The notes beneath the pieces are model-generated. The model saw nothing but the letters and a program-made list of their open reading frames with translations, searched no databases and had not been told where the DNA came from. From Arsukibacterium sp. MJ3 (GTDB lineage: Bacteria > Pseudomonadota > Gammaproteobacteria > Enterobacterales > Alteromonadaceae), in the NCBI RefSeq assembly GCF_000987765.1, contig NZ_LAHP01000022.1:1-57083 (forward strand): a stretch of DNA of 57,083 bases. Direction: 5' to 3'. A program made the position numbers and the translations under genes. This document shows positions 33,326 to 42,309 of this stretch, piece after piece. Position 1 is the stretch's first letter, and every line of letters starts with the position of its first letter.

Positions 33326-34044
33326 GTATAGCCACCATCAATTACTTGCAGGCTGCCGGTAATAAAACTGGCCTGATCACTGGCCAAAAAAACCACCAAG
33401 GCGGCCACTTCAGCCGGTTGCCCTAAGCGGCCCAGTGGCTGCAACGCGGCTTCTTCGGCAACAACACCAACTTTATCAGCGTCACTTTTTGCACAGTAGC
33501 GGTCAATTGCCTGATGAAACAACGGCGTTTCAATCGTGCCCGGGCATACGGCATTAACGCGGATATTAAAAGCGGCATAATCCAGCGCCGTAGTTTTGGC
33601 CATTGAGGCCAGCGCATGCTTTGTTAGATTATAAGCAAAAGAATTTTTCTTAGCGACTAACGCCTGATCAGATGCTATCAGCACAATAGCACCCGCTTGT
33701 TGTTGGCGCATTACCGGCAGTACCGCTTGCAGCGCCGCATAAGCGCCCTTTACATTTAACGCAAACAAGGCATCGAGGGTGGCTTCGTCGGTTTGTTCAA
33801 TATTGGCACTAACATGGCGGCCTGCATTTGATACCAGTACATCAACCCGGCCGGTGTCGGCTACTATTGCCCGGATCACGGTGTTAACCGCCGCAACCTG
33901 ACTGACATCACAATGGCGGTACTGGCCCAATTCGCCCGGCACGATATCTAAGTTAAACACCTGATAATGCTCAACTAATAATTCTTCGACAATAGCGTAG
34001 CCAATACCGTGGCTACCACCAGTAACAATAGCAATTTTTTTCAT
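33316..34044 (-). CDS. Short-chain dehydrogenase (probable sugar dehydrogenase)
   Basis: 242 residues. Classical SDR: NAD-binding TGGSHGIG (about 8-15), NAG in LVSNAGRH (about 76-82), Ser-Tyr-x-x-x-Lys with S about 127, Y-N-L-T-K (SFAYNLTKHAL) and the PG motif CPGTIETPLF. The C-terminal end LQVIDGGYTCQ is typical of sugar and glucose/fucose dehydrogenases. It probably oxidises an aldose to its lactone. It leads the leftward two-gene operon with the lactonase-like gene. Confidence 0.82.
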   Translation of the reverse strand: MKKIAIVTGGSHGIGYAIVEELLVEHYQVFNLDIVPGELGQYRHCDVSQVAAVNTVIRAIVADTGRVDVLVSNAGRHVSANIEQTDEATLDALFALNVKGAYAALQAVLPVMRQQQAGAIVLIASDQALVAKKNSFAYNLTKHALASMAKTTALDYAAFNIRVNAVCPGTIETPLFHQAIDRYCAKSDADKVGVVAEEAALQPLGRLGQPAEVAALVVFLASDQASFITGSLQVIDGGYTCQ

Positions 34045-34214
34045 AGCAGATCCTTTTACAGCTTGCGCTAGCTTACGCCGATACCGGCTAAAGCCAAATA
34101 ATTTTAATTATTTACCATGACTGTAACGTTGCTGTCACTTAACTATTTTATTTTGCAATGAAGTGTGGTAGAACTTTCGTTGAAAATAACAACAACATCA
34201 GCAGAGGCCGTATT

Positions 34215-34388
34215 ATGGAAAGCTTCGAAGAATTACTGAACATGTTGGAACGCCCGGCAGCAAAACCGAAAGCGGTTAAGCGTAAATGGCGCGAAATTGA
34301 AGAGTTAAAAGAGCGTCACCGCCTGAAAAAAGAGCTCTGCGATATGGACTGGACCATAGAGCCAGAGTTAGCCAATATCGAGTTATAA
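34215..34388 (+). CDS. DUF3545-family small protein
   Basis: 57 residues from ATG 34215, which has AGAGG seven bases upstream; an ATG at 34158 is upstream of it. The pattern KRKWREIEELKERHRLKKEL is the DUF3545 signature of Vibrio/Alteromonadales proteins: a basic helix followed by an acidic tail. Function is unknown. A terminator follows at once. Confidence 0.85.
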   Translation: MESFEELLNMLERPAAKPKAVKRKWREIEELKERHRLKKELCDMDWTIEPELANIEL

Positions 34389-34390
34389 CG

Positions 34391-34427
34391 CCAACGGCCA
34401 ATCATTGATTGGCCGTTGCGGTTTTCG
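34391..34427 (+). terminator. Terminator of the DUF3545 gene
   Basis: AACGGCCAAT, five bases, ATTGGCCGTT, then GCGGTTTT: a perfect 10-base stem with a short T-run. It also lies past the end of ung read from the other strand. Confidence 0.65.
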
Positions 34428-34441
34428 CTATGGGCATTGCT

Positions 34442-35110
34442 TTAACGGCCAACCGACTGCCAGTTGATGGCGGTACGATTGCTGCTTTGCAGTAGGCTAT
34501 TGGTTTGTAAAAAATGGCCACAGCCTAGAAAACCACGATGCGCTGATAACGGCGACGGGTGGGGCGCCGTTAAAATATGATGGCGATCTTTGTCAATTAA
34601 GCGAGCTTTTTTCTGCGCATGGCTACCCCACAATAAAAACACGATGCCCTCGCAGTGTTGGCTAATACTGCTAATAACGTTATCAGTAAACTGCTCCCAG
34701 CCCAATTTGCGGTGCGAGTTAGGGTGGTTGGCAATAACGGTGAGCACCGTGTTCAGCAGCAACACCCCTTGCTCAGCCCAGCTTTGCAAGTTGCCATGCG
34801 CTGGTGGCGTAAAGTCGGCATACTCCAGCGCCAGCTCTTTATAAATGTTGGCCAGTGAGGGGGGCACTTTCACCCCGTCCCGTACCGAAAACGCTAAACC
34901 ATGCGCCTGATTCGGGCCATGGTAAGGGTCTTGCCCCAGCACGACCACTTTTAACTGTACAAGCGCAGTAAGTTTAAAAGCGTTAAACACATCAGCTTGC
35001 GGTGGATAGATTACCGTGCCGGCCGCGCGTGCTGTAGTAACTTCGGCCAGCAACGCGGTAAAATACGGCTGCTGCTTTTGCTCACCTAATAGTTGCTGCC
35101 AATCGGTCAT
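34442..35110 (-). CDS. ung: Uracil-DNA glycosylase
   Basis: 222 residues, near E. coli Ung (229). It removes uracil from DNA to start base excision repair. The catalytic water-activating D61 in [18 protein letters not shown] (59-74) and the minor-groove loop [10 protein letters not shown] (about 184-193, with the catalytic His) are intact. Its ATG overlaps the thrC stop codon by four bases (ATGA), so it is translationally coupled to the threonine operon, which is unusual. Confidence 0.95.
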   Translation of the reverse strand: MTDWQQLLGEQKQQPYFTALLAEVTTARAAGTVIYPPQADVFNAFKLTALVQLKVVVLGQDPYHGPNQAHGLAFSVRDGVKVPPSLANIYKELALEYADFTPPAHGNLQSWAEQGVLLLNTVLTVIANHPNSHRKLGWEQFTDNVISSISQHCEGIVFLLWGSHAQKKARLIDKDRHHILTAPHPSPLSAHRGFLGCGHFLQTNSLLQSSNRTAINWQSVGR

Positions 35111-36387
35111 TGCGTTTTCAGCGCCCTAATTACCTGCTCTAAGGGAGCAAAGTCTGCCGTAATATTTCGACTAAGTCCAGGCTCCGCAGCACAGGCTGCC
35201 AATTCCGGCGGCAAAGCGATAGGGCTGCCGAGGATATTTTCAACCTGCTCTTTAAATTTAGCCGGGTGGGCAGTGCCAAAGAAAATACCAAACTCACCAG
35301 GTGCTAAGCTGCGTTTTAGCGCCTTGTAGGCTACCGCGGCATGTGGCTCGCTTAAATAACCCAGTTGCCAGAGTTGGCGCACTCCTAACTGCGTATCATC
35401 TTCATCTACCGCCACCGCTGCAATATCAGCCCGGCTAATAACACCTTGCGCTAATAATGCCTCTATTCTGGGCCAATTATTAGGCGCACTGACATCCATA
35501 GCATTAGATAAGGTGGCCACCGTCGTTTTCGGTTGCCACTGCTGGCTCTGCCAATAACGTGGTACCGTGTCATTGCTGTTGGTTGCCGCTATTATGCGCT
35601 TAATTGACAGCCCCAACGCTTTAGCAATTAACCCCGCACTCAGGTTACCAAAATTACCACTTGGCACGGCAATAACCACTTGATCACGCTGTGCAGCAGG
35701 CACCTGCGCCAGTGCTTCAAAGTAATAACAAATTTGCGCAAACAACCGGCTGATATTAATCGAGTTGGCCGAGGTAATATTAAATTCAGCGACCAGCGCT
35801 GGGTTATCAAACACTTGCTTTACCAATGCCTGACATTGATCAAAATCGCCCTCTACCGCCAGGGTGGTGATATTTTCACCCAAGGTAGTAAACAGCTTTT
35901 CCTGCAAGATACTGATTTTGCCCTTTGGAAACAAAATAACCACTTGTACGCCTGGCTGGCGGAAAAACGCATGTGCTACTGCGGCCCCGGTATCGCCTGA
36001 AGTAGCGGTCACGATAGTCGTAGGCTCTGGTTGTGCTTTTGCCAGCGCCTGCGCCATAAAACGAGCACCAAAGTCTTTAAACGCCAAGGTAGGCCCATGA
36101 AACAACTCCAGAGCACTAATGTTGTCAGTAACCTTAACTAAAGGCGCTGGAAAGGTAAAAGCCTGCTCCAGCATGGCCCGTACTTCAGCTTCTGGTAACT
36201 CATCGCCAATTAACGCTGTTAAAATTTTACTACTGCGCTCAACCAGCGGTAACGCCAGCAAAGCGTCAATATCCAGCGTTGGCCATACTGTTGGGAAAAA
36301 TAAACCTTGTTGCTGGCCCAAGCCTTGGCGTACGGCCTGTAAAAAACTCACTTGTTCAGTGGCTACTTTTAAATTAGTTAAGTGCAT
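35107..36387 (-). CDS. thrC: Threonine synthase
   Basis: 426 residues, like E. coli (428). It converts O-phosphohomoserine to threonine with PLP. The PLP lysine lies in [14 protein letters not shown] (about 100), the substrate/PLP phosphate loop in [15 protein letters not shown], and the later [20 protein letters not shown] block is typical. It is third in thrABC, nine bases after thrB, and overlaps ung by four bases. Confidence 0.96.
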   Translation of the reverse strand: MHLTNLKVATEQVSFLQAVRQGLGQQQGLFFPTVWPTLDIDALLALPLVERSSKILTALIGDELPEAEVRAMLEQAFTFPAPLVKVTDNISALELFHGPTLAFKDFGARFMAQALAKAQPEPTTIVTATSGDTGAAVAHAFFRQPGVQVVILFPKGKISILQEKLFTTLGENITTLAVEGDFDQCQALVKQVFDNPALVAEFNITSANSINISRLFAQICYYFEALAQVPAAQRDQVVIAVPSGNFGNLSAGLIAKALGLSIKRIIAATNSNDTVPRYWQSQQWQPKTTVATLSNAMDVSAPNNWPRIEALLAQGVISRADIAAVAVDEDDTQLGVRQLWQLGYLSEPHAAVAYKALKRSLAPGEFGIFFGTAHPAKFKEQVENILGSPIALPPELAACAAEPGLSRNITADFAPLEQVIRALKTQ

Positions 36388-36396
36388 AATCTATTC

Positions 36397-37389
36397 CTAC
36401 GACTGACATTGTGGCAATGCTGCCAATGATAGTACCGGCTCTGGTAGCGCTCTGGCACCGGTCGCTGATAATTGGCAAATATGGGTAATAGCATCGGCGT
36501 TTTTGCCATAATGCTGCTGCAGGTAAGCGGCAGCCGAAGCGGCAGTGCTATCATCCGGGCACAAGGCAAATAAAGTAGGGCCGGCGCCTGAAATACCCAG
36601 GTGTAACACCCCCTTTGCCATTAAGGTTTTTCGTAATGCCGGTAACTCCGGAATAAGTGGTGTTCGTGCTGGCTCAGCCACCCGATCCTGCAAGGCGGCA
36701 ATAGCCTCGGCTTCATCCTGGCAGTATAAAGCGCTGACAAAACGGCTAAGCAAGCCAGCAAACTCTATACTGTGCGACAAGCTGAGTTGCTTAGGCAGCA
36801 GGGCCCGGGCGGCTTTCGTCGACAAAGAGGTACCAGGGTAACTTAATACGACCCGCCAATGCTTAAACCAGGGCAAAGTGCGGCTTAATGTGCTGCTACC
36901 CGGTAACATTAACTGTAACCCACCCAGTAAACTCGGTGCCACGTTATCATAGTGCACACTGCCACTTACCCCGCCCTCAGCCACTGCCATTAACTGAAGT
37001 AATTGCTGCGGATTAAGCGGTTGCCCAAAATAATCATTAAAAGCAAAGCATGCTACTACTATTGAGCAGGCACTGGAGCCCAAACCACTGCCTACCGGCA
37101 GGTTTTTTTGCAGGTGCAACGCTAAACGTGGTAATGGTTTAGCCACAGCTTGCTCAAAAGCATAAAAGCATTGCAATACCAGATTATCATGGTTATCAGC
37201 TGGTAATTGGTGACGATAACGACCGCTAATGTGCAGGCTTAGCTGTGGTTGTTGGCCCTGAATTTCCAGTACATCGCCAAATAGCTCACCATTAGTCGGC
37301 TCAAAAGCGGCTCCCAGCAAATCGAACCCCACAGAGAAGTTACCCGTTGAAGCCGGCGCATAATAGCGACATAGTGTTGTTGTGGTCAT
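36397..37389 (-). CDS. thrB: Homoserine kinase
   Basis: 330 residues. A GHMP kinase with the ATP-binding glycine-serine loop PVGSGLGSSACSIVV (about 95-109) and the C-terminal GISGAGPTLFALC motif. It phosphorylates homoserine for threonine synthesis. The gene lies five bases after thrA and nine before thrC. It is slightly longer than E. coli ThrB (310) without any obvious extra domain. Confidence 0.95.
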   Translation of the reverse strand: MTTTTLCRYYAPASTGNFSVGFDLLGAAFEPTNGELFGDVLEIQGQQPQLSLHISGRYRHQLPADNHDNLVLQCFYAFEQAVAKPLPRLALHLQKNLPVGSGLGSSACSIVVACFAFNDYFGQPLNPQQLLQLMAVAEGGVSGSVHYDNVAPSLLGGLQLMLPGSSTLSRTLPWFKHWRVVLSYPGTSLSTKAARALLPKQLSLSHSIEFAGLLSRFVSALYCQDEAEAIAALQDRVAEPARTPLIPELPALRKTLMAKGVLHLGISGAGPTLFALCPDDSTAASAAAYLQQHYGKNADAITHICQLSATGARALPEPVLSLAALPQCQS

Positions 37390-37394
37390 AGTTG

Positions 37395-39851
37395 TTATAC
37401 CTGCTGCTGCCAGCTGAGAGTGCGCATGATATCGCTAAATACCCCGGCAGAAGTTACCGCAGCGCCAGCACCATAACCGCGCAGCACAAAAGGGATAGGC
37501 TGATAATAGCGAGTATGGATAGCCAGCGCATTTTCGCCAGCGGTTACGCTGGCCAGTGGATGCGCCTGCGTTAGTGCTTTAATAGCAACCCGGCATTTCC
37601 CTTGATGTATTTCGCCAATATAACGTAACACCTTGCCCTCTGCTTTAGCAGCAGCCACGCGTTGGCTAAAGGCAGCATCAAGCAGCGGCAAGCGGGCCAT
37701 AAAATCGTCGACACTGCCGCTGGCGTCAAAATCAGCTGGCAATACCGGCGCTGTTTCAACATCGCACAGCTCCAATTGCATACCGGCTTCGCGAGCCATA
37801 ATCAGTAGCTTACGCGCCACATCCATGCCGGATAAATCGTCTCTTGGATCGGGCTCAGTAAAGCCTTTTGCTTTCGCTCTGCCGGTAACCTCAGACAAAC
37901 TGGCCCCAGCGTCTAACTCACCAAATATGTAAGACAATGAGCCCGATAAAATACCCTCGAATGCCAGTAATTCGTCACCAGCATTCAGCAAGCCTTGTAA
38001 GGTATCGATAACTGGCAAGCCTGCACCAACCGTGGTTTCATACAAAAACCTTCTGCGCTGCTGCTGCGCTACCAGGCGCAGTTGCCGGTAATAATTTAAG
38101 CTTGCGGTATTAGCTTTTTTATTCGGCGTAACCACATGAAAACCAGCAGCCAAGAAGTCAACATACTGGCTGGCAATCCCCTCGTCACTGGTGCAGTCGA
38201 CCAGCACCGGATTGGTCAGGTGTTGCTGGCGTACAAATTCGGTTAAAGCTGCCAGCGAAAAGCTGGCCTGACTTTGGCCAAGCCCGCTCTGCCAGTCTGC
38301 CAGGTTTATCCCCTCTTTTACCAGCAACAATTGGCGCGAATTAGCAATGCCATACACTGTTAATTTAACTTGCCGCTGTTGCAAAAAGGCTTGTTGACGC
38401 TCAATTTGAGCCAATAACTCAGCCCCTACCACGCCACAGCCCACCAGAAATACGTCGATGCTGGGAATATGACTAAAAAAGTTTTCATGACACACCCGCA
38501 CGGCATCTTTACACACCGCCTGCTCTACCACCGCAGAGATAGACCGCTCACTGCTGTCCTGTGCAATCGCTACCACATTAACCCTTGCCTGCGCTAATGA
38601 TGCAAAAAATTTAGCGGCAACACCTCGATGCTGGCGCATACCATCGCCTACCAGGCTAACAATGGCCATATCCGCTAAAATACTTACCGGGCGCAATAAA
38701 CCGGTTTGCAACTCTAGCTCAAACTCCTGCTCCAGCGCTTTTTTAGCCAACGAAAGATAAAGTTGAGATACACAGAAACTGATACTGAATTCAGATGATG
38801 ACTGGGTTATCAGGCTGACGGAAATTTGTGCGCGAGCCATCGAGGCAAACACCCGGCTCGCCATACCGACAACCCCTTTTAGCCCAGGGCCAGATACGGT
38901 AAACAAGGCTAGATGCTCTAAACTGGAAATACCTTTAACTAAAGCTTCACCATCGCCGTTACTATCAATACAGGTTCCGGGCGCGGCAGGGTTGAGGGTG
39001 TTTTTAATATAACAAGGGATCTGATAACGCGCCAATGGTCCGATAGTTTTCGGATGCAATACTTTTGCACCAAAATAGGACAACTCCATCGCTTCATCAT
39101 ACGATAGCCGGTCAATCAGCCGGGTTTGCTTAACCTGACGTGGATCGGCACTGTATACGCCATCAACGTCAGTCCAAATTTCACAGGCGTTAGCGCGGAG
39201 GCTGGCCGCAACGATGGCAGCTGAGTAATCAGAACCATTGCGGCCTAATAATGTCGGCTCGCCCTGGCTATTGCTGGACACAAAACCGGCAATAACATAC
39301 ACCGCGGCTGTTTGGTTAGTAATAGCCTGCTGCAACGTTTGTTCAGAGCTGGCAATATCGGCACTGGCATTCAGATAATCGCCCTGGCTCTTAATTAACG
39401 TTACCGCGTCCAGTGCCACTGCATGTAACTGCTTCGCTTGCAGCAAAGCGGTCATTAACGCGACACTAAACTGTTCACCCAAACCCAGTATTTGCGCTTT
39501 AATATGATCAGGACAATGCCGCAGCAGGCTTATACCCTGTAAATGCAGTGCCAGCTTAGCCAGTTGCTGCTGCCATAACACCGCTACGGTGCTCACCTGC
39601 TCGGCCGTTAAGTGAGTCGCTTCAAGCAGTAACTGCTGATAACGCTCTGCCAACGCCGTCAGTTCAGGTTGATAATCAGCCCCCAGGTAAGCCAAGTCGG
39701 TTAACTCTACCAGCATATTGGTTACCCCCTGCGGCGCCGACAATACCAGACAAACCGGACTGGTTGCCGCTTGCTGCTGCACGATTTGTACAACGTCGGC
39801 AAAGCGTGGCAATGACGCCAGCGACGAGCCACCAAATTTTAGCACTCTCAT
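37395..39851 (-). CDS. thrA: Bifunctional aspartokinase I/homoserine dehydrogenase I
   Basis: 818 residues (E. coli 820). The aspartokinase part opens with [12 protein letters not shown] (about 1-12) and carries the catalytic [13 protein letters not shown]; two ACT regulatory domains follow (about 310-450), then the homoserine dehydrogenase from about 462 ([14 protein letters not shown], the NAD(P) loop) with TPNKKA and [12 protein letters not shown]. It catalyses the first and third steps of the threonine branch, with threonine feedback through the ACT domains. AAGGAG precedes the ATG. The attenuator at 39931-39968 lies upstream. Confidence 0.97.
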   Translation of the reverse strand: MRVLKFGGSSLASLPRFADVVQIVQQQAATSPVCLVLSAPQGVTNMLVELTDLAYLGADYQPELTALAERYQQLLLEATHLTAEQVSTVAVLWQQQLAKLALHLQGISLLRHCPDHIKAQILGLGEQFSVALMTALLQAKQLHAVALDAVTLIKSQGDYLNASADIASSEQTLQQAITNQTAAVYVIAGFVSSNSQGEPTLLGRNGSDYSAAIVAASLRANACEIWTDVDGVYSADPRQVKQTRLIDRLSYDEAMELSYFGAKVLHPKTIGPLARYQIPCYIKNTLNPAAPGTCIDSNGDGEALVKGISSLEHLALFTVSGPGLKGVVGMASRVFASMARAQISVSLITQSSSEFSISFCVSQLYLSLAKKALEQEFELELQTGLLRPVSILADMAIVSLVGDGMRQHRGVAAKFFASLAQARVNVVAIAQDSSERSISAVVEQAVCKDAVRVCHENFFSHIPSIDVFLVGCGVVGAELLAQIERQQAFLQQRQVKLTVYGIANSRQLLLVKEGINLADWQSGLGQSQASFSLAALTEFVRQQHLTNPVLVDCTSDEGIASQYVDFLAAGFHVVTPNKKANTASLNYYRQLRLVAQQQRRRFLYETTVGAGLPVIDTLQGLLNAGDELLAFEGILSGSLSYIFGELDAGASLSEVTGRAKAKGFTEPDPRDDLSGMDVARKLLIMAREAGMQLELCDVETAPVLPADFDASGSVDDFMARLPLLDAAFSQRVAAAKAEGKVLRYIGEIHQGKCRVAIKALTQAHPLASVTAGENALAIHTRYYQPIPFVLRGYGAGAAVTSAGVFSDIMRTLSWQQQV

Positions 39852-39930
39852 GTTTTACTCCTTGCGCATGAAATTAGTTGTTGTGTTGTTATTGCCGACC
39901 AAGGCCAGGTATACACCTGATAAATATTAT

Positions 39931-39968
39931 AAAAAAAACCCGTGACATTTTAGGTCACGGGCTTTTTT
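39931..39968 (-). terminator. thr operon attenuator
   Basis: Read leftward: AAAAAAGCCCGTGACC, a short loop, GTCACGGG, then an eight-T run. It is a strong intrinsic terminator 79 bases upstream of thrA, just after the thrL leader peptide stop, which is the arrangement of classical amino-acid attenuation. Confidence 0.92.
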
Positions 39969-39991
39969 ACAGACAACACACCGCCGACCTC

Positions 39992-40051
39992 CTACCCCGC
40001 AGGGCTGGTGGTAATAATAATGGTGGTGAGATCTGCTGTTTTTATTTTCAT
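39992..40051 (-). CDS. thrL: thr operon leader peptide
   Basis: A 19-residue peptide, MKIKTADLTTIIITTSPAG, followed by TAG. It contains clustered Thr (LTTIIITT) and Ile codons, matching the role of E. coli ThrL, which stalls ribosomes when threonyl- or isoleucyl-tRNA is low and so prevents the attenuator from forming. It is too short for ordinary gene finding. No good Shine-Dalgarno sequence is seen before the ATG, and the nearest promoter would start at about the ATG itself. Confidence 0.9.
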   Translation of the reverse strand: MKIKTADLTTIIITTSPAG

Positions 40052-40057
40052 ATAGCC

Positions 40058-40087
40058 ACTATGCACAGACTTGTAGACGTCTGTCAA
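40058..40087 (-). promoter_or_regulatory. Candidate thr operon promoter
   Basis: Read leftward: TTGACA (40087-40082), 18 bases, CATAGT (40063-40058). The -35 is a perfect match; the -10 fits in four of six. If used, transcription begins at about 40051, the A of the thrL start codon, giving a leaderless leader peptide. Confidence 0.5.
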
Positions 40088-40104
40088 ACAAAAAGTAACC
40101 TAGA

Positions 40105-41094
40105 TTAGGGTTTTACCTTTTTAAGAGAATCTATCAGTTCAGGGTAATAACTTATTACCTGATTACGGCCATTGCGTTTAGCTTGATACAAGGCCAAATC
40201 GGCTTGTTGAATAAGAGTATCACCACAATTCGCACCATTAACACTACTGGCACTGTTAAAATCGCTAACACCGACACTGACACTAATAGCCAGGTGCTGC
40301 TGTTGATATTCCACCGCAGTTGCCGCTACCCGCTGGCAAATGCGTTTAGCAACTTCAATAGCCCCTTCCAGCGGCGTGTCGGGTAGAGTAACGGCAAACT
40401 CTTCTCCACCATAACGGCCAAACAAGTCTGTTTCCCGCAACAAACTGCCAATCAATTTAGCCACCTCTTTTAGCACTACATCACCCGCCTGATGGCCGTA
40501 ATCGTCATTCAAGCGTTTAAATTTATCTAAATCGAAAAATAGCAGCGACAAAGGATGTCGATAGCGCCCGGCACGCTGAACTTCAACTTCAAGCTGCTGT
40601 TGCCAATAACTGCGATTAAGCACTCCGGTTAAACCATCAAGCCGGTTAATCTGCTGCAATTGAAAATTACTTTGTTGCAGTTGGCTTTGGTAGACATAGG
40701 CATCGGTCGCATCTTCAATCAGCAAGCAGACAAACTGCTCACCCGTTGTCGGCTCGGTTAGCGGTAACATATTACAATTTTGCGCCATGTACTGATTTGT
40801 ACTGCTGACGGGGCGTAAATGGGGTAATTTAAATAAATATTGGCGCTGCTCCCATGAACTGAAAGCCGGACTTTGCAAACTCAGTACACTATCGAGTTTA
40901 CGGGTAAGCCAGGCTTTGGGGGCGTCAGGAAATAGACTAAACAACTCTTTGCCCTGCACCTCTTCTAACTTGATATCGGCCCGGCGACAAATGTAAGGGT
41001 TGATGTAAGCAATCTGAAACTGGCGATTAAGCAGGATCACACCACTGTTTAATTGCTGTAACAGCGGGTTGATTAACCAGTCAATATTCATCAA
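40105..41094 (-). CDS. PAS-GGDEF diguanylate cyclase
   Basis: 329 residues. A PAS domain (about 8-125) precedes a GGDEF domain (about 165-320) with the active site GGEEF in FGRYGGEEFAVTLP. The inhibitory I-site RxxD (RETD) lies five residues before it, so c-di-GMP feedback is expected. The enzyme should make c-di-GMP. It has no membrane segment. Its start overlaps the stop of the CheC-like gene by four bases, and with the receiver gene forms a three-gene operon divergent from a histidine kinase. Confidence 0.93.
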   Translation of the reverse strand: MMNIDWLINPLLQQLNSGVILLNRQFQIAYINPYICRRADIKLEEVQGKELFSLFPDAPKAWLTRKLDSVLSLQSPAFSSWEQRQYLFKLPHLRPVSSTNQYMAQNCNMLPLTEPTTGEQFVCLLIEDATDAYVYQSQLQQSNFQLQQINRLDGLTGVLNRSYWQQQLEVEVQRAGRYRHPLSLLFFDLDKFKRLNDDYGHQAGDVVLKEVAKLIGSLLRETDLFGRYGGEEFAVTLPDTPLEGAIEVAKRICQRVAATAVEYQQQHLAISVSVGVSDFNSASSVNGANCGDTLIQQADLALYQAKRNGRNQVISYYPELIDSLKKVKP

Positions 41095-41705
41095 AATTCA
41101 GCCAGCACATGATCCAAAATGGTTTTTAATTTCAGTACTGCCTCACCCGGGATCAGTAAAATCATATTACAATCAAAACTATAGTCGGTAAGTTGATAAC
41201 GAATATCCACTTGCAGCGCTAATTGCCAGTGGAATGCCGTTTGTTCCAACTTACTGATAAAATCATTATCGCGCGAAAAAATAATCCGCGGCGCGGCATA
41301 AGAAAAACTATTTTCCAACTGCTCAGCCAGGCCATTTAAAAAGGTGGTGGTTAAAATAGAACTAATGTCCGTCAGCATTTCTGCTTCACTGTTAGCATCA
41401 TCATCATAACCAAGTAAAGCGGCAATTTTACTAGCATTATCCAGCTGATAAAGTAGTATTGTTTCACCTCGTAAGCCACCGTCACCAAAAAAGCCAAGGC
41501 TAATCATCGAGCTGTTCAAGCCCTGATACTGGCCGCGGAACTGCGCTGGAATATCGGCCGCATTCACTAAACCGATGGCCGGAACCTGCAAATGGACAAA
41601 GGTGTTTAAAAAGCGTGCTAGCTTGTCGCTGGCCAGCCCCATCGCCACGTTAATCAATTCTTGCAGACAATCCCGTTGCTCTTCGGTAAAACTCAGTTCC
41701 GTCAT
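41091..41705 (-). CDS. CheC/CheX-like phosphatase
   Basis: 204 residues. The N-terminal DCLQELINVAMGLASDKLARFL has the CheC E-x-x-N-x-x-G-x-A pattern, and a second copy-like segment SSILTTTFLNGLAEQLENSF appears near residue 115. CheC/CheX/FliY proteins remove phosphate from CheY-like receivers. It is linked by four-base overlaps to a stand-alone receiver gene upstream and a diguanylate cyclase downstream, so its likely substrate is that receiver. The second active-site half is less clear than the first. Confidence 0.8.
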   Translation of the reverse strand: MTELSFTEEQRDCLQELINVAMGLASDKLARFLNTFVHLQVPAIGLVNAADIPAQFRGQYQGLNSSMISLGFFGDGGLRGETILLYQLDNASKIAALLGYDDDANSEAEMLTDISSILTTTFLNGLAEQLENSFSYAAPRIIFSRDNDFISKLEQTAFHWQLALQVDIRYQLTDYSFDCNMILLIPGEAVLKLKTILDHVLAEF

Positions 41706-42067
41706 ATCAAACCATATTGTCGCATTACTGCGCTTAGCTTATCGCTGTTCACTGGCTTTTGAATAAACGCCAGCGCACCGAGGTCCATTACCCGTTTTTG
41801 CATTTCTGGCTGAATATCAGCCGAGACAACAATGACAAAAACATCCATTTTCTCTGCTTTAATTACTTCCAGCACGCCGACACCATCTAACTCGGGCATG
41901 GTCAGATCAAGAAACATCACGCCAATCTCCTGACCACGTAACACCGTTAGAGCCTCCAGCCCGTTGGTAGCCGTAACAATGTCAGCATCGAAATCGGCGG
42001 GCAAAGACTTTTTCATTTGATTACGGGCTAAAAGTGAGTCATCACAAATTAAAGCGGTTAAAGCCAT
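41702..42067 (-). CDS. Stand-alone CheY-like response regulator
   Basis: 121 residues, a single receiver domain: acidic pair DD at 9-10, phospho-acceptor D54 in VMFLDLTMPELDG, switch S/T at 82 (VVSAD), and K104 (FIQKPV). No output domain. It is the first gene of an operon with a CheC-like phosphatase and a diguanylate cyclase (four-base overlaps), so it probably works by protein contact. The divergent histidine kinase 242 bases away may phosphorylate it. Confidence 0.92.
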   Translation of the reverse strand: MALTALICDDSLLARNQMKKSLPADFDADIVTATNGLEALTVLRGQEIGVMFLDLTMPELDGVGVLEVIKAEKMDVFVIVVSADIQPEMQKRVMDLGALAFIQKPVNSDKLSAVMRQYGLI

Positions 42068-42309
42068 CAGTACTGCCTGTTAGTAAGTGGTCATATCTGT
42101 CTATTGGCTAAAAAATATATACAGATGGTCAGCATAAAGCAATATCCTGGCAATAATTAGCGCTATTCTCTGACAGAGATAAAACCATTTGCCGAACCAC
42201 CGCTAACGCTATTACAGTTATTTAGCATCAGCTATGTTAAATAGCAGCTTTATTGGTTAAGGTAGAACAGAATCAGTTTTTACTAAACCGGTGAAAAAAA
42301 GGTTATTGC

